This document shows positions 47,109 through 57,041 of a DNA stretch of 59,731 nucleotides, one piece after another (the first letter of the stretch is position 1; every line of letters starts with the position of its first letter). The notes under the pieces were generated by a model. That model was not told the DNA's origin. It saw only the letters and a list, made by a program, of their open reading frames with translations, and ran no database searches. The DNA comes from Nostoc sp. B(2019) (GTDB taxonomy: Bacteria > Cyanobacteriota > Cyanobacteriia > Cyanobacteriales > Nostocaceae): contig NZ_WVID01000035.1 in the NCBI RefSeq assembly GCF_010091925.1, forward strand, positions 1-59,731, read 5' to 3'. Position numbers and translations under genes: made by a program.

Positions 47109-49778
47109 TTACGGTTCAGGTGATGGCTCTAACAACTTGACAGTTGTTTTTGAAACTGACACTTTAACAGACGATTTTTTGCTAAACGATAAACCGTTTT
47201 CACCTTTATCAATGAAAATCGTGTCTCCAGCGATAAAAGTATTTTCCAGTAACTTGGTGGCGATGGGGTTTTCGACTTCTCGCTGAATTGCCCGTTTAAG
47301 TGGGCGTGCGCCGTAAACTGGGTCATAGCCTGTTTCTACAAGGTAATCACAGGCAGGTTGTGATATCTCGAAAGAGATTTTTTGCTCTCGGAGGAGATTT
47401 TCTACCCGCTTGAGTTGAATACGGATGATGTGCCGCATTTCTGTGCGACTGAGGGTATGGAAGAGAATAATATCATCGACGCGGTTGAGAAATTCGGGGC
47501 GGAAGTGCGATCGCAAAGCATCCGTTACCCGCACCCGCATCATTTCATACTTGGTGTCATCACCAGAAACATCCAGGATGTACTCACTGCCGATGTTACT
47601 AGTCATGACAATGACGCTATTACGAAAATCTACTGTTCTTCCCTGGGAATCAGTAATTCTCCCATCATCTAATACTTGCAACAAAATATTAAACACATCT
47701 GGGTGAGCCTTTTCAACTTCATCCAATAGCACCACCGAATAGGGACGGCGGCGAACAGCCTCGGAAAGTTGACCGCCTTCTTCATAGCCGATGTATCCTG
47801 GAGGCGCTCCCACCAGTCGGGAAACTGAGTGTTTTTCCATATACTCAGACATATCCAGGCGTACCAAAGCATCATCAGAATCAAAGAGAAACTGAGCTAA
47901 AGCACGGGCAAGTTCAGTTTTACCCACACCAGTGGGCCCCATGAACAAAAATGAACCAATGGGACGAGATGGGTCTTTCATCCCAGCACGGGCGCGACGA
48001 ATTGCCGCTGATACTGCTGCGACAGCTTCCTGTTGCCCAATAACTCGTTCATGCAAATGGTGCTCTAATTGCAGCAATTTTTGCCGTTCTGATTCCAATA
48101 GGCGATTTACGGGAATTCCTGTCCATTTGGCGACAATTTCGGCAATATCGGCTTCGATGACTTGTTCTCGCAGTAAGGTAGAACCTTTGCTTTGAATTTC
48201 TAAAAGTTTGATTTCTTTGGCTTCGCGATCGCGCTGCATTCCTTCCAATTTGCCATACTTCAATTGGGCAGCTTTGTTTAAATCGTAGTCGCGTTCTGCT
48301 TGTTCAATTTGCACACGCAAGGCATCTTCTTCTTTCTTTAAGGTGCTAATAGCTTCCAATAACTGCTTTTCACCTTGCCATTGCTCATTAAATTTCTGCT
48401 GTTTGATTGTCAATTTGGCGATTTCTTGCTCAATACGCTCTAAACGCTCTCTAGTTTGAGCAGTACCCTTTTCTTCTCCAGCTAATGATAGCTTTTCCAT
48501 TTCTAGCTGCATTAGGCGGCGGTCGATAGTTTCTAATTCCGCTGGTTTGGAGGTAATTTCCATTTTCAACTTTGCCGCTGCCTCATCTACCAAGTCAATG
48601 GCTTTATCTGGTAAGAAGCGGTCAGAAATGTAACGCGCTGACAGAGTTGCTGCTGCTACCAGGGCGGAATCAGAAATTTTAACGTTGTGATGGACTTCGT
48701 AGCGTTCTTTTAATCCCCGGAGAATGGAAATAGTATTTTCTACGCTGGGCTGATCTACAAATACTTGCTGAAAGCGGCGTTCTAGTGCCGCATCTTTTTC
48801 GATGTGTTTGCGGTATTCATCCAAGGTACTTGCACCGATGCAACGCAGTTCGCCCCGTGCCAACATCGGTTTGAGTAAATTCCCCGCATCCATCGCCCCT
48901 TGTTGACTAGAACCAGTACCGACTACGGTGTGGAGTTCGTCAATAAATAGCACAATGTCACCATTAGATTCGGTAACTTCCCTGAGTACAGATTTTAGGC
49001 GATCTTCAAATTCACCCCGGTATTTTGCCCCAGCAATCAAACTGCCAATATCTAAAGAGATAAGCTGACGGTTTTTCAGAGATTCGGGAACGTCGCCGTT
49101 TACCATGCGCTGCGCTAATGCTTCAGCGATCGCAGTTTTACCTACCCCAGGTTCACCAATCAACACCGGGTTATTCTTGCTGCGACGAGACAATACCTGG
49201 ATTACCCGACGAATTTCGTCATCCCGTCCAATTACCGGATCGAGTTTTCCAGCTTTTGCCTGTTCTGTCAAATCTCTGCCAAACTTTTGTAAAGCTTCAT
49301 AACGGGATTCTGGACTTTGATCTGTCACTTTTTGGCTGCCCCGAATAGTTTTAATAGCAGCTTCTAGCTTGGCAATGTCTACGTTAAAGCCTTTGAGAAC
49401 TCGCCGCCCAATGCGATCATCATCAGCAAAAGCCAGAAGAATGTGTTCCACAGAGACGTAGGAATCTTTCAACTTGGTTCTAATTTCCTCGGCTCGGTCT
49501 AGTAAAACATCTAAGCTGCGACCAAGGTAGAGCTGATCGCTTTTACCAACTTTGGGTTGACGTTGAGTAAATGCTTCTAGTTGCTGTTGTAAGCGAATCG
49601 GATCGACCTCAGAGCGAGCGAGGATACGGATTGCTATACTGGTGGGTTCTTCTAAAAGAGCAATAATTAAATGTTCAACATCTAGTTGCTGTTGTTGATA
49701 AGCACGGACTATATCCTGAGATTTGACAATTGCTTCCCAGGCTTTATCAGTAAATTTATTGGGATCTGTAGGTTGCAT
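47109..49778 (-). CDS. clpB: ATP-dependent chaperone ClpB
   Basis: 889 residues. The N-domain (about 1-150) has Clp repeats; the first AAA+ module has [14 protein letters not shown] and the second [15 protein letters not shown] coiled-coil M domain of about 120 residues lies between them and marks ClpB rather than ClpA/C. There is no IGF/L loop for ClpP. It disaggregates proteins with DnaK. Cyanobacteria often carry two clpB genes; I cannot tell which this is. No CIRCE or other heat-shock element is visible upstream. Confidence 0.95.
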   Translation of the reverse strand: MQPTDPNKFTDKAWEAIVKSQDIVRAYQQQQLDVEHLIIALLEEPTSIAIRILARSEVDPIRLQQQLEAFTQRQPKVGKSDQLYLGRSLDVLLDRAEEIRTKLKDSYVSVEHILLAFADDDRIGRRVLKGFNVDIAKLEAAIKTIRGSQKVTDQSPESRYEALQKFGRDLTEQAKAGKLDPVIGRDDEIRRVIQVLSRRSKNNPVLIGEPGVGKTAIAEALAQRMVNGDVPESLKNRQLISLDIGSLIAGAKYRGEFEDRLKSVLREVTESNGDIVLFIDELHTVVGTGSSQQGAMDAGNLLKPMLARGELRCIGASTLDEYRKHIEKDAALERRFQQVFVDQPSVENTISILRGLKERYEVHHNVKISDSALVAAATLSARYISDRFLPDKAIDLVDEAAAKLKMEITSKPAELETIDRRLMQLEMEKLSLAGEEKGTAQTRERLERIEQEIAKLTIKQQKFNEQWQGEKQLLEAISTLKKEEDALRVQIEQAERDYDLNKAAQLKYGKLEGMQRDREAKEIKLLEIQSKGSTLLREQVIEADIAEIVAKWTGIPVNRLLESERQKLLQLEHHLHERVIGQQEAVAAVSAAIRRARAGMKDPSRPIGSFLFMGPTGVGKTELARALAQFLFDSDDALVRLDMSEYMEKHSVSRLVGAPPGYIGYEEGGQLSEAVRRRPYSVVLLDEVEKAHPDVFNILLQVLDDGRITDSQGRTVDFRNSVIVMTSNIGSEYILDVSGDDTKYEMMRVRVTDALRSHFRPEFLNRVDDIILFHTLSRTEMRHIIRIQLKRVENLLREQKISFEISQPACDYLVETGYDPVYGARPLKRAIQREVENPIATKLLENTFIAGDTIFIDKGENGLSFSKKSSVKVSVSKTTVKLLEPSPEP

Positions 49779-50339
49779 TTTTAGGATTTTAGCTTTGGGA
49801 TTTTTAGTTTAGGGATTGGGGATTATCCCAGAGAGTGGGGCTTGGTGAGTGGTTGTAATGGTACTCCCAAATTATCCAAACATTATTGGCGTATATCCGC
49901 GTGTATCTTCAGTGGCAACTTTGGATTGATAGTTGGTGATAGTTTGATCCATTATCTATATTTCTAATTTAAAACGAAAATACTGTTCTCAGCTTACTTT
50001 GCTAGATAGTACCAAGTAGAGCGATCGCTAATTGTGTTCAGATGCTAATGGTGCAATTTACTAAACTCCTATTTAACAATTTTTACGAATGTATTCTTTG
50101 CTGCATTACTTCATACTCAACTTGATCACCTAGTCAGGACTTACGCAAAATTAGGGAAAAATGTAGACGCGGAGCGGCTTGCCGCAGCGAAAAGTCCGAG
50201 CGGCTTCCGCCGTTAGCGTAGCGGTAGCGAGTCCGCGAGCGTCTCTGAACTTTTCAAGATAGGCTACCGCCAAGGACGCAAAGGTATAAGAGTTTCAGAG
50301 AGTTCTTGCGTAAGTCCTGCTAGAATTCTTTCCTCGGAA
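49779..50339. other. Spacer between clpB and gloA
   Basis: About 560 bases without a gene. It holds the MITE-like element at 50135-50319 and, nearer clpB, a G/T-rich stretch that probably includes the clpB promoter region. A HIP1 site lies near 50023. Confidence 0.6.
50135..50319. mobile_element. MITE-like element, 185 bp
   Basis: CAGGACTTACGCAA at 50135-50148 and its exact complement TTGCGTAAGTCCTG at 50306-50319 form 14-base terminal inverted repeats. The element is flanked by CTAG (50130-50133, one T between, and 50320-50323), which fits the YTAR target of IS5-group transposons. The inside holds no gene but a nested GC-rich palindromic repeat (AGACGCGGAGCGGC...GAGCGTCT). It is probably mobilised in trans by a transposase not in the window. 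Confidence 0.75.
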
Positions 50340-50774
50340 TTACTGGCTCACAAGTTGTTCTTGTGATTCCTGTTTTGCTGCTGACCCTTGAGTACCCAGC
50401 TGAATCAGTTCAACTTTATACCCATCTGGATCTTCTACAAAAGCAATTACTGTCGAACCGTGTTTCATTGGGCCTGGTTCTCGTACAACTTTACCGCCAT
50501 GATTTCGGATTTCCTCACACGTGGCGTAAATATCATCAACACCAAGGGCAATATGACCGTAAGCATTACCCAATTCGTACTTTTCTACTCCCCAGTTGTA
50601 GGTTAGTTCGAGCACTGTATGATCGCTTTCATCACCGTAACCAACAAAAGCCAGGGTAAATTCTCCACCCGGATAATCTTTTCGTCGGAGTAATTTCATT
50701 CCCAGGACTTCACAGTAGAACTTCAGGGATTCTTCAAGATTGCCTACTCGTAGCATTGTATGTAGTAATCGCAT
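50340..50774 (-). CDS. gloA: Lactoylglutathione lyase (glyoxalase I)
   Basis: 144 residues. VOC superfamily, N-terminus [20 protein letters not shown] with the metal His near residue 5, [20 protein letters not shown] with Glu and His ligands, and [13 protein letters not shown] with the last Glu. It converts the methylglyoxal-glutathione adduct to lactoylglutathione. The 15-residue C-terminal tail is Gln/Ser-rich and poorly conserved in type. The MITE-like element lies 20 bases after the stop. Confidence 0.95.
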   Translation of the reverse strand: MRLLHTMLRVGNLEESLKFYCEVLGMKLLRRKDYPGGEFTLAFVGYGDESDHTVLELTYNWGVEKYELGNAYGHIALGVDDIYATCEEIRNHGGKVVREPGPMKHGSTVIAFVEDPDGYKVELIQLGTQGSAAKQESQEQLVSQ

Positions 50775-51030
50775 ATTGACCTTTTATCTGTACTCAGTTC
50801 AGTATTATTATCTGCCAACATTTTACAAAGCTTGGGGATTAGGGACTAGGGACTGGGAATGGGGGAGTGGAAGAGTGGCGGATAAGGGGGAAAATAATAA
50901 CTTTTGACCTTGACCAATCATTGGAAATCTTCTTTAATCTCAGCCGATAAAGTCTCCTTAACGCCTATGCTAACGATTGGGTTAGCCACTGGACTAGATG
51001 CGATCGGCGCTGAGAACTCACTCGAAGTAA

Positions 51031-52344
<1,314 letters not shown>

Positions 52345-52394
52345 GGGCTGGGAACTCTTAAGAGGGGGAAAAGGTGAGACCAGTGCTGCGAAGA

Positions 52395-52430
52395 GAAGTT
52401 GGAGCGGAGGCTTCCTCCGCTCCAAACTTC
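52395..52430. repeat. Strong palindrome between eno and argC
   Basis: GAAGTTGGAGCGGAGG and CCTCCGCTCCAAACTTC pair over 16 bases with one bulged A and a three-base loop. It lies in the convergent spacer of eno and argC. No T-run follows, so it may act as a bidirectional terminator or is a copy of a Nostoc dispersed palindrome. Confidence 0.65.
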
Positions 52431-52537
52431 GGGGAGGGTTAGCCCGACCCAGGCAACTGGCGAACCCGAAGGGTTAAAGAAATGGTTTTTCCCTTTCCCC
52501 CTTACCCTTTTCCCATTCCCCATTCCCCAGTCCCCAA

Positions 52538-53596
52538 TCATGGATAAAACCCCAACTTGGGCAACCCCAAAGTTTCATCCCAGCCCATCATTAGGTTCAG
52601 GCATTGAATCGCTTGGCCGGCCTGTCCTTTAATTAGGTTGTCGATTACTGACATCACAATTATCCGACCAGTACGTGGGTCGACCTCTAAACCGATGTAG
52701 CAAAGATTGCTACCACTTGCCCACTTGGTTTGAGGATAAACCCCGCTATCACAGATTTTTATCCAAGGTGAGTTACGGTAAAAAGCAGTAAAAATCGTGA
52801 TTAAATCATCTCGCACTAGTCCGGGATCGCGTAGTGTGGCATATACAGTAGCTAAAATCCCGCGCACCATTGGCACAAGGTGCGGTGTAAATTGGATCAT
52901 GAGTTCGTGACCAGCTAAGTCACTGCAAATTTGCTCAATTTCTGGGGTATGACGGTGACGTCCGACACCATAAGCGGCTAAGGAGTTGTCTGCTTCGGCT
53001 AGCAACAAATCGGTTTTGGCTTGCCGCCCGCTGCTAGATGTACCCGATTTGGCGTCAATAATGGCTGTTTCTGGTACGATTAAGCCTTGTTTCAGGAGTG
53101 GCGAAAGTGCTAGAAGACTGGCGGTGGGATAGCAACCGGGACAGCCAATTAGCTGGGCTTCGGCAATGCGATCGCGATACAGTTCTGGTAGTCCATAAAT
53201 TGCTGTGGCAGCAGTTGCGTGATCGTTTCTCTGTGTACCATACCAATCTGTATAAGTTGCCAAATTACTGAACCGATAGTCTGCACTGAGATCCAGTACT
53301 TTACATCCTTTTTCTAAAAGTTTGGGTGCGATTTGGCAAGCCAAACCATTTGGTAAACAGAGGAACACTACTTCACAACGGTGAGCAATTATTTCTGGCT
53401 CTATCGCTTCTATTGGCAGGTTAACTGCATGAGCCAGATGCGGGTACAGATTAGTAAAGGGTTTCCCGGCGCTATTCTCACCGCCCAAATAAACCAGTTC
53501 TACTTCTGGATGATCCATCAGTAGTCGGACTAACTGTACTCCGCCATAGCCTGACGCGCCAACAATCCCAACGGGTACGCGTCTAAATTTGCCCAT
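52538..53596 (-). CDS. argC: N-acetyl-gamma-glutamyl-phosphate reductase
   Basis: 352 residues. Third step of arginine synthesis: NADPH-dependent reduction of N-acetylglutamyl phosphate to the semialdehyde. N-terminal Rossmann loop [18 protein letters not shown], substrate Cys in [16 protein letters not shown] near residue 154, and [14 protein letters not shown] with the catalytic His. It is convergent with eno and is preceded by a repeat-rich spacer. Confidence 0.97.
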   Translation of the reverse strand: MGKFRRVPVGIVGASGYGGVQLVRLLMDHPEVELVYLGGENSAGKPFTNLYPHLAHAVNLPIEAIEPEIIAHRCEVVFLCLPNGLACQIAPKLLEKGCKVLDLSADYRFSNLATYTDWYGTQRNDHATAATAIYGLPELYRDRIAEAQLIGCPGCYPTASLLALSPLLKQGLIVPETAIIDAKSGTSSSGRQAKTDLLLAEADNSLAAYGVGRHRHTPEIEQICSDLAGHELMIQFTPHLVPMVRGILATVYATLRDPGLVRDDLITIFTAFYRNSPWIKICDSGVYPQTKWASGSNLCYIGLEVDPRTGRIIVMSVIDNLIKGQAGQAIQCLNLMMGWDETLGLPKLGFYP

Positions 53597-54052
53597 GATC
53601 TGAAATCCTTATCCCATGAATGGTTAATTCGTTCTCAGCTATCAACATATCAGCGACCAGACGCGCAGCGCATAAAACACCTCGACTTCGTTCCGGGGAG
53701 TCCAAAGGAGCCACTGCTAGACTAGAGTTTCCCGGCTTAAAGGAGGCAGTGCCGTGGGCGGGTTCCCCGACTTGAGGAGCCACTGCGTTGCCGGGGTTCC
53801 CCCGGTTGTTCGCTCTTAGCGTTCCCGTAGGGTAGCAAGTGGCGTACAACTGCCGTCAAGTGGCTCTCAAAAGTTCACAGTCCAAAGTTTTTGACCCTTG
53901 ACCCTTGACTTCATAGAGTGAGTATTCAAATTTCGCCCCACTTTGGTACTAAACCCCAAAAATTTTTATTGATGGAAATTTTTGCCATATTATCAAATCA
54001 TTGCTAGTCTACTTCTCTGCCTTATAAAGGAGCTACAATCAAAAAGAAGAAA
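53597..54052. repeat. Spacer with dispersed repeat cluster upstream of argC and ribBA
   Basis: Between 53655 and 53850 lies a chain of GC-rich Nostoc-type repeats (ACTTCGTTCCGGGGAG, AGGAGCCACTGC twice, AGCGTTCCCGTAGGGTA). The rest is A/T-rich with TTGACCCTTGACCC direct repeats; AAGGAG at 54026-54031 probably belongs to ribBA. Frames through the repeats do not look coding. No FMN riboswitch was recognised before ribBA. Confidence 0.6.
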
Positions 54053-55765
54053 TTGTTAAAAAAATTTACGTTAGGTAGCTGGAATTCTTCTGTGTCACAG
54101 CCTAAGACTACCCAAGCTTTTAAATTTGATTCGATTGATGCCGCCTTGGCAGACCTCAAATCTGGTCGCGTCGTTGTAGTGGTCGATGACGAAAATAGAG
54201 AAAATGAAGGCGATTTGATTTGTGCTGCCCAATTTGCCACACCTGACATGATTAATTTCATGGCGGTGGAAGCTAGAGGGTTGATTTGTTTAGCCATGAC
54301 TGGCGATCGCCTCGATGAGCTAGACTTACCGTTGATGGTGAGCAATATTACAGATACTAACCAGACTGCCTTCACCGTCAGTATTGATGCCGGGCCACAT
54401 TTAGGTGTTAGCACTGGCATTTCAGCGGAAGACCGCGCCCGCACTATCCAGGTTACTCTTAACCCAGCTACAAAACCTTTAGATTTGCGTCGTCCTGGCC
54501 ATATTTTCCCGATTCGAGCTAGGGAGGGCGGCGTACTAAAACGGGCAGGACATACAGAAGCAGCTGTAGACTTATCTCGACTAGCAGGGCTATATCCAGC
54601 GGGGGTAATTTGTGAAATTCAAAACCCCGATGGTTCAATGGCGCGGTTGCAGCAGTTAATTGAATATGCTAAACGTCACAATCTAAAAATTATTAGTATT
54701 GCGGATTTAATTAGTTATCGCCTCCAACACGATCGCTTAGTGTATCGCGAAGTTGTGACTAAACTGCCCAGTCAGTTCGGTCAGTTTGAAATTTACGCCT
54801 ATCGCCACACTCTGGATAATACAGAACACGTTGCCATTGTCAAGGGTGATCCAGCTAACTTTAAAGATGAGCCAGTGATGGTGCGGATGCATTCTGAATG
54901 CTTAACTGGTGATGCTTTGGGTTCTTTGCGCTGCGACTGTCGGATGCAGCTACAAGCAGCACTGAAAATGATTGAGAGTGCAGGTCAAGGTGTAGTTGTA
55001 TACCTGCGGCAAGAAGGACGAGGAATAGGGCTGATTAATAAGCTGAAAGCCTACTCTTTGCAAGATATGGGGCTGGATACAGTTGAGGCAAATGAGCGCT
55101 TGGGCTTTCCTGCTGACCTGCGCGACTACGGAATGGGAGCGCAAATGCTCATGGACTTGGGCATTAAAAAGATTCGCTTGATTACTAATAATCCTCGCAA
55201 AATAGCGGGGGTTAAAGGCTATGGGTTAGAAGTAGTTGACCGCGTACCGTTGTTGATTGAGGCGAATGACTACAATTCGTACTACTTGGCAACAAAGGCG
55301 AAAAAGCTCGGTCACATGCTGTTACAAACTTATCTAGTAACAGTGGCAATTCATTGGCAAGATGACCCAGAAGCGGTGACTGAACGTTATGAACGCTTAG
55401 AGAAACTACGGCATTTAGCGAGAACTCATGATTTATTGTTGCAGGAAGAGGCGCGTCCATTAGCGATCGCTTTGTTTGACGAGCCAGCCTTAACAGTACA
55501 CTTGGGTTTTGATCAGCCAAAAGTTGCTACCAGCGATTGGTATCAGCAGAGTGGTCATCCTTACTTGCAAGCCATCTTCCAAATTTTGGACAATTTAGTA
55601 ACTTTGCCTTACATCCAGAAGCTAGAATTTTTGATTTCTCCTGGTTGTGACCCTCTGAGTAATTTGCAAGTCCAACTAGATCGGCAGATCTTCTTGGATG
55701 GTACACTACCGTCATCGCTGAGCGATCGCCTGGAGACGCAGCAAATTTATAGCTTTAGTAAATAG
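54053..55765 (+). CDS. ribBA: Bifunctional DHBP synthase / GTP cyclohydrolase II
   Basis: 570 residues from TTG 54053; GTG 54092 would give 557, and I see no ATG before the conserved domain. The first half (about 25-225) is RibB, with [16 protein letters not shown] and [12 protein letters not shown]. The second is RibA, with the zinc Cys cluster [18 protein letters not shown] and [20 protein letters not shown]. Both enzymes open the riboflavin pathway from ribulose-5-phosphate and GTP. The extra C-terminal 120 residues are typical of cyanobacteria. Confidence 0.95.
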   Translation: MLKKFTLGSWNSSVSQPKTTQAFKFDSIDAALADLKSGRVVVVVDDENRENEGDLICAAQFATPDMINFMAVEARGLICLAMTGDRLDELDLPLMVSNITDTNQTAFTVSIDAGPHLGVSTGISAEDRARTIQVTLNPATKPLDLRRPGHIFPIRAREGGVLKRAGHTEAAVDLSRLAGLYPAGVICEIQNPDGSMARLQQLIEYAKRHNLKIISIADLISYRLQHDRLVYREVVTKLPSQFGQFEIYAYRHTLDNTEHVAIVKGDPANFKDEPVMVRMHSECLTGDALGSLRCDCRMQLQAALKMIESAGQGVVVYLRQEGRGIGLINKLKAYSLQDMGLDTVEANERLGFPADLRDYGMGAQMLMDLGIKKIRLITNNPRKIAGVKGYGLEVVDRVPLLIEANDYNSYYLATKAKKLGHMLLQTYLVTVAIHWQDDPEAVTERYERLEKLRHLARTHDLLLQEEARPLAIALFDEPALTVHLGFDQPKVATSDWYQQSGHPYLQAIFQILDNLVTLPYIQKLEFLISPGCDPLSNLQVQLDRQIFLDGTLPSSLSDRLETQQIYSFSK

Positions 55766-55839
55766 TCAAGGGTCAACAGATCCTTTGCTCTGCTTGATTG
55801 TAATAATCTGAAAGAGAAACGTATAACTCCCATCTTCTT

Positions 55840-56706
55840 TTAGTTGACTCTGTAAATTGGTTTGGCTTGGCGATAGGTATGAAGCAAGCTGAGGAATTTG
55901 TCAGAGTCAAAATTTATTGGGTCAACTTTTTGACCTGAACGGTCTACTTCCTGATGGGTGGTGATGCGATCGTCTGGCACTTGACTTTGAGCAATTAACC
56001 AAGCTAAAGAATTATATTGAGCTTCCGTGTAGCCACTATGGGTTTGTTGGCTGCTAGCGTTATAACTATCTGGCGGTGTTTCTAAAGAAACGTGATATGC
56101 AAAATTATTTACAGATGGCGGTAAATCTGGATTAGTTTTCACAGTTTCAGAGCCATCAGGACTATCAAATACTGAGTTGGCTGCGCCGAAAGCTCGCTTT
56201 TCTGGCGGTACTAGATAAACAATCGTCCCATCTAGCTTGATTAAAGTGTGGTAACTCGCTTGAACACTTTCATCATTATGGGGTGCTTGAAAAAAATTAA
56301 TGGCGCTGGAAGCAGAATAACCAGTTTCGTGGAGTACTACAATTGCTTCGTTGTTGAGAGGTACGCCGTTAGTATCTTTGGCGTAGCGTTCTCCATAGTT
56401 GCTGGGGTTAACAGCAGCAATTTCATAACTAGGTCTGTATTGTGCAAAAGCCTCAGTTGTGCTGTACCTTGCTACAGCCTTGTTCGTCTTGACTGGGGAT
56501 TTAACGACTTTTTTAGACTCGTTCCCTTGGTTTTTTGCTGATTGCAATTGCGCCTTTGGATATTGACTCAAGGTTATATTTTCTGGATTCGATGTTGGCG
56601 TATTACTTTGTAATTGTGTCCCTTTTCCTGCAAACAGCACCAAAATTAAAGCGGCGAACATTAGACAAATTAGCATGACTCTAGTCGCCCAGTCTTTAAA
56701 CTTCAT
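55840..56706 (-). CDS. N-acetylmuramoyl-L-alanine amidase (Amidase_2 type)
   Basis: 288 residues. A membrane anchor or uncleaved signal near residues 11-27 (LICLMFAALILVLFAG), a Thr/Ser/Lys-rich linker to about residue 85, then the amidase fold with zinc ligands in VVLHETG and TTHQEVDRSGQKVDP, and SYHTLIKLDG in between. It cleaves the bond between muramic acid and the peptide in peptidoglycan, outside the inner membrane. It is convergent with ribBA. Confidence 0.88.
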   Translation of the reverse strand: MKFKDWATRVMLICLMFAALILVLFAGKGTQLQSNTPTSNPENITLSQYPKAQLQSAKNQGNESKKVVKSPVKTNKAVARYSTTEAFAQYRPSYEIAAVNPSNYGERYAKDTNGVPLNNEAIVVLHETGYSASSAINFFQAPHNDESVQASYHTLIKLDGTIVYLVPPEKRAFGAANSVFDSPDGSETVKTNPDLPPSVNNFAYHVSLETPPDSYNASSQQTHSGYTEAQYNSLAWLIAQSQVPDDRITTHQEVDRSGQKVDPINFDSDKFLSLLHTYRQAKPIYRVN

Positions 56707-57041
56707 GATCCTAATATTTGTAAAACGGTAGATATTAACTTATAGCGGTTCTAAATTACCTACAATATGCTCTTACTCAGGCAGTCGGGAGTTAGGATAA
56801 CTATATATTCTGACTACTAACTCTTCATTTCTTAGATTTGGATGTATTTAATTTATTCAACAATCGCCATAATATCTTTATTTTAGTAAAAAATAGGTTA
56901 ATAGTATACATCCAATCCTAAGTAATTTTTCCAGACGCTTCCTCTGTCTTAGGGGCTATTTAAATAGCATAAAAATCATTGCAACTGCTTTAGAAAAGAG
57001 GCAATGAATTATGTCTCTACAATCCAAAATTTAAACTGGTA
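56707..57041. other. Spacer between the Roco gene and the amidase
   Basis: 335 bases, A/T-rich. It is the downstream region of the minus-strand Roco gene and the upstream region of the amidase gene. I see no gene, strong hairpin or repeat in it. Confidence 0.5.

Noticed and set aside
53583-53849. 88-codon minus-strand frame upstream of argC
   Set aside because: It is a translation of dispersed palindromic repeats and overlaps the argC start.
53850-54052. FMN riboswitch before ribBA
   Set aside because: The conserved stems and loops of the RFN element were not recognisable.
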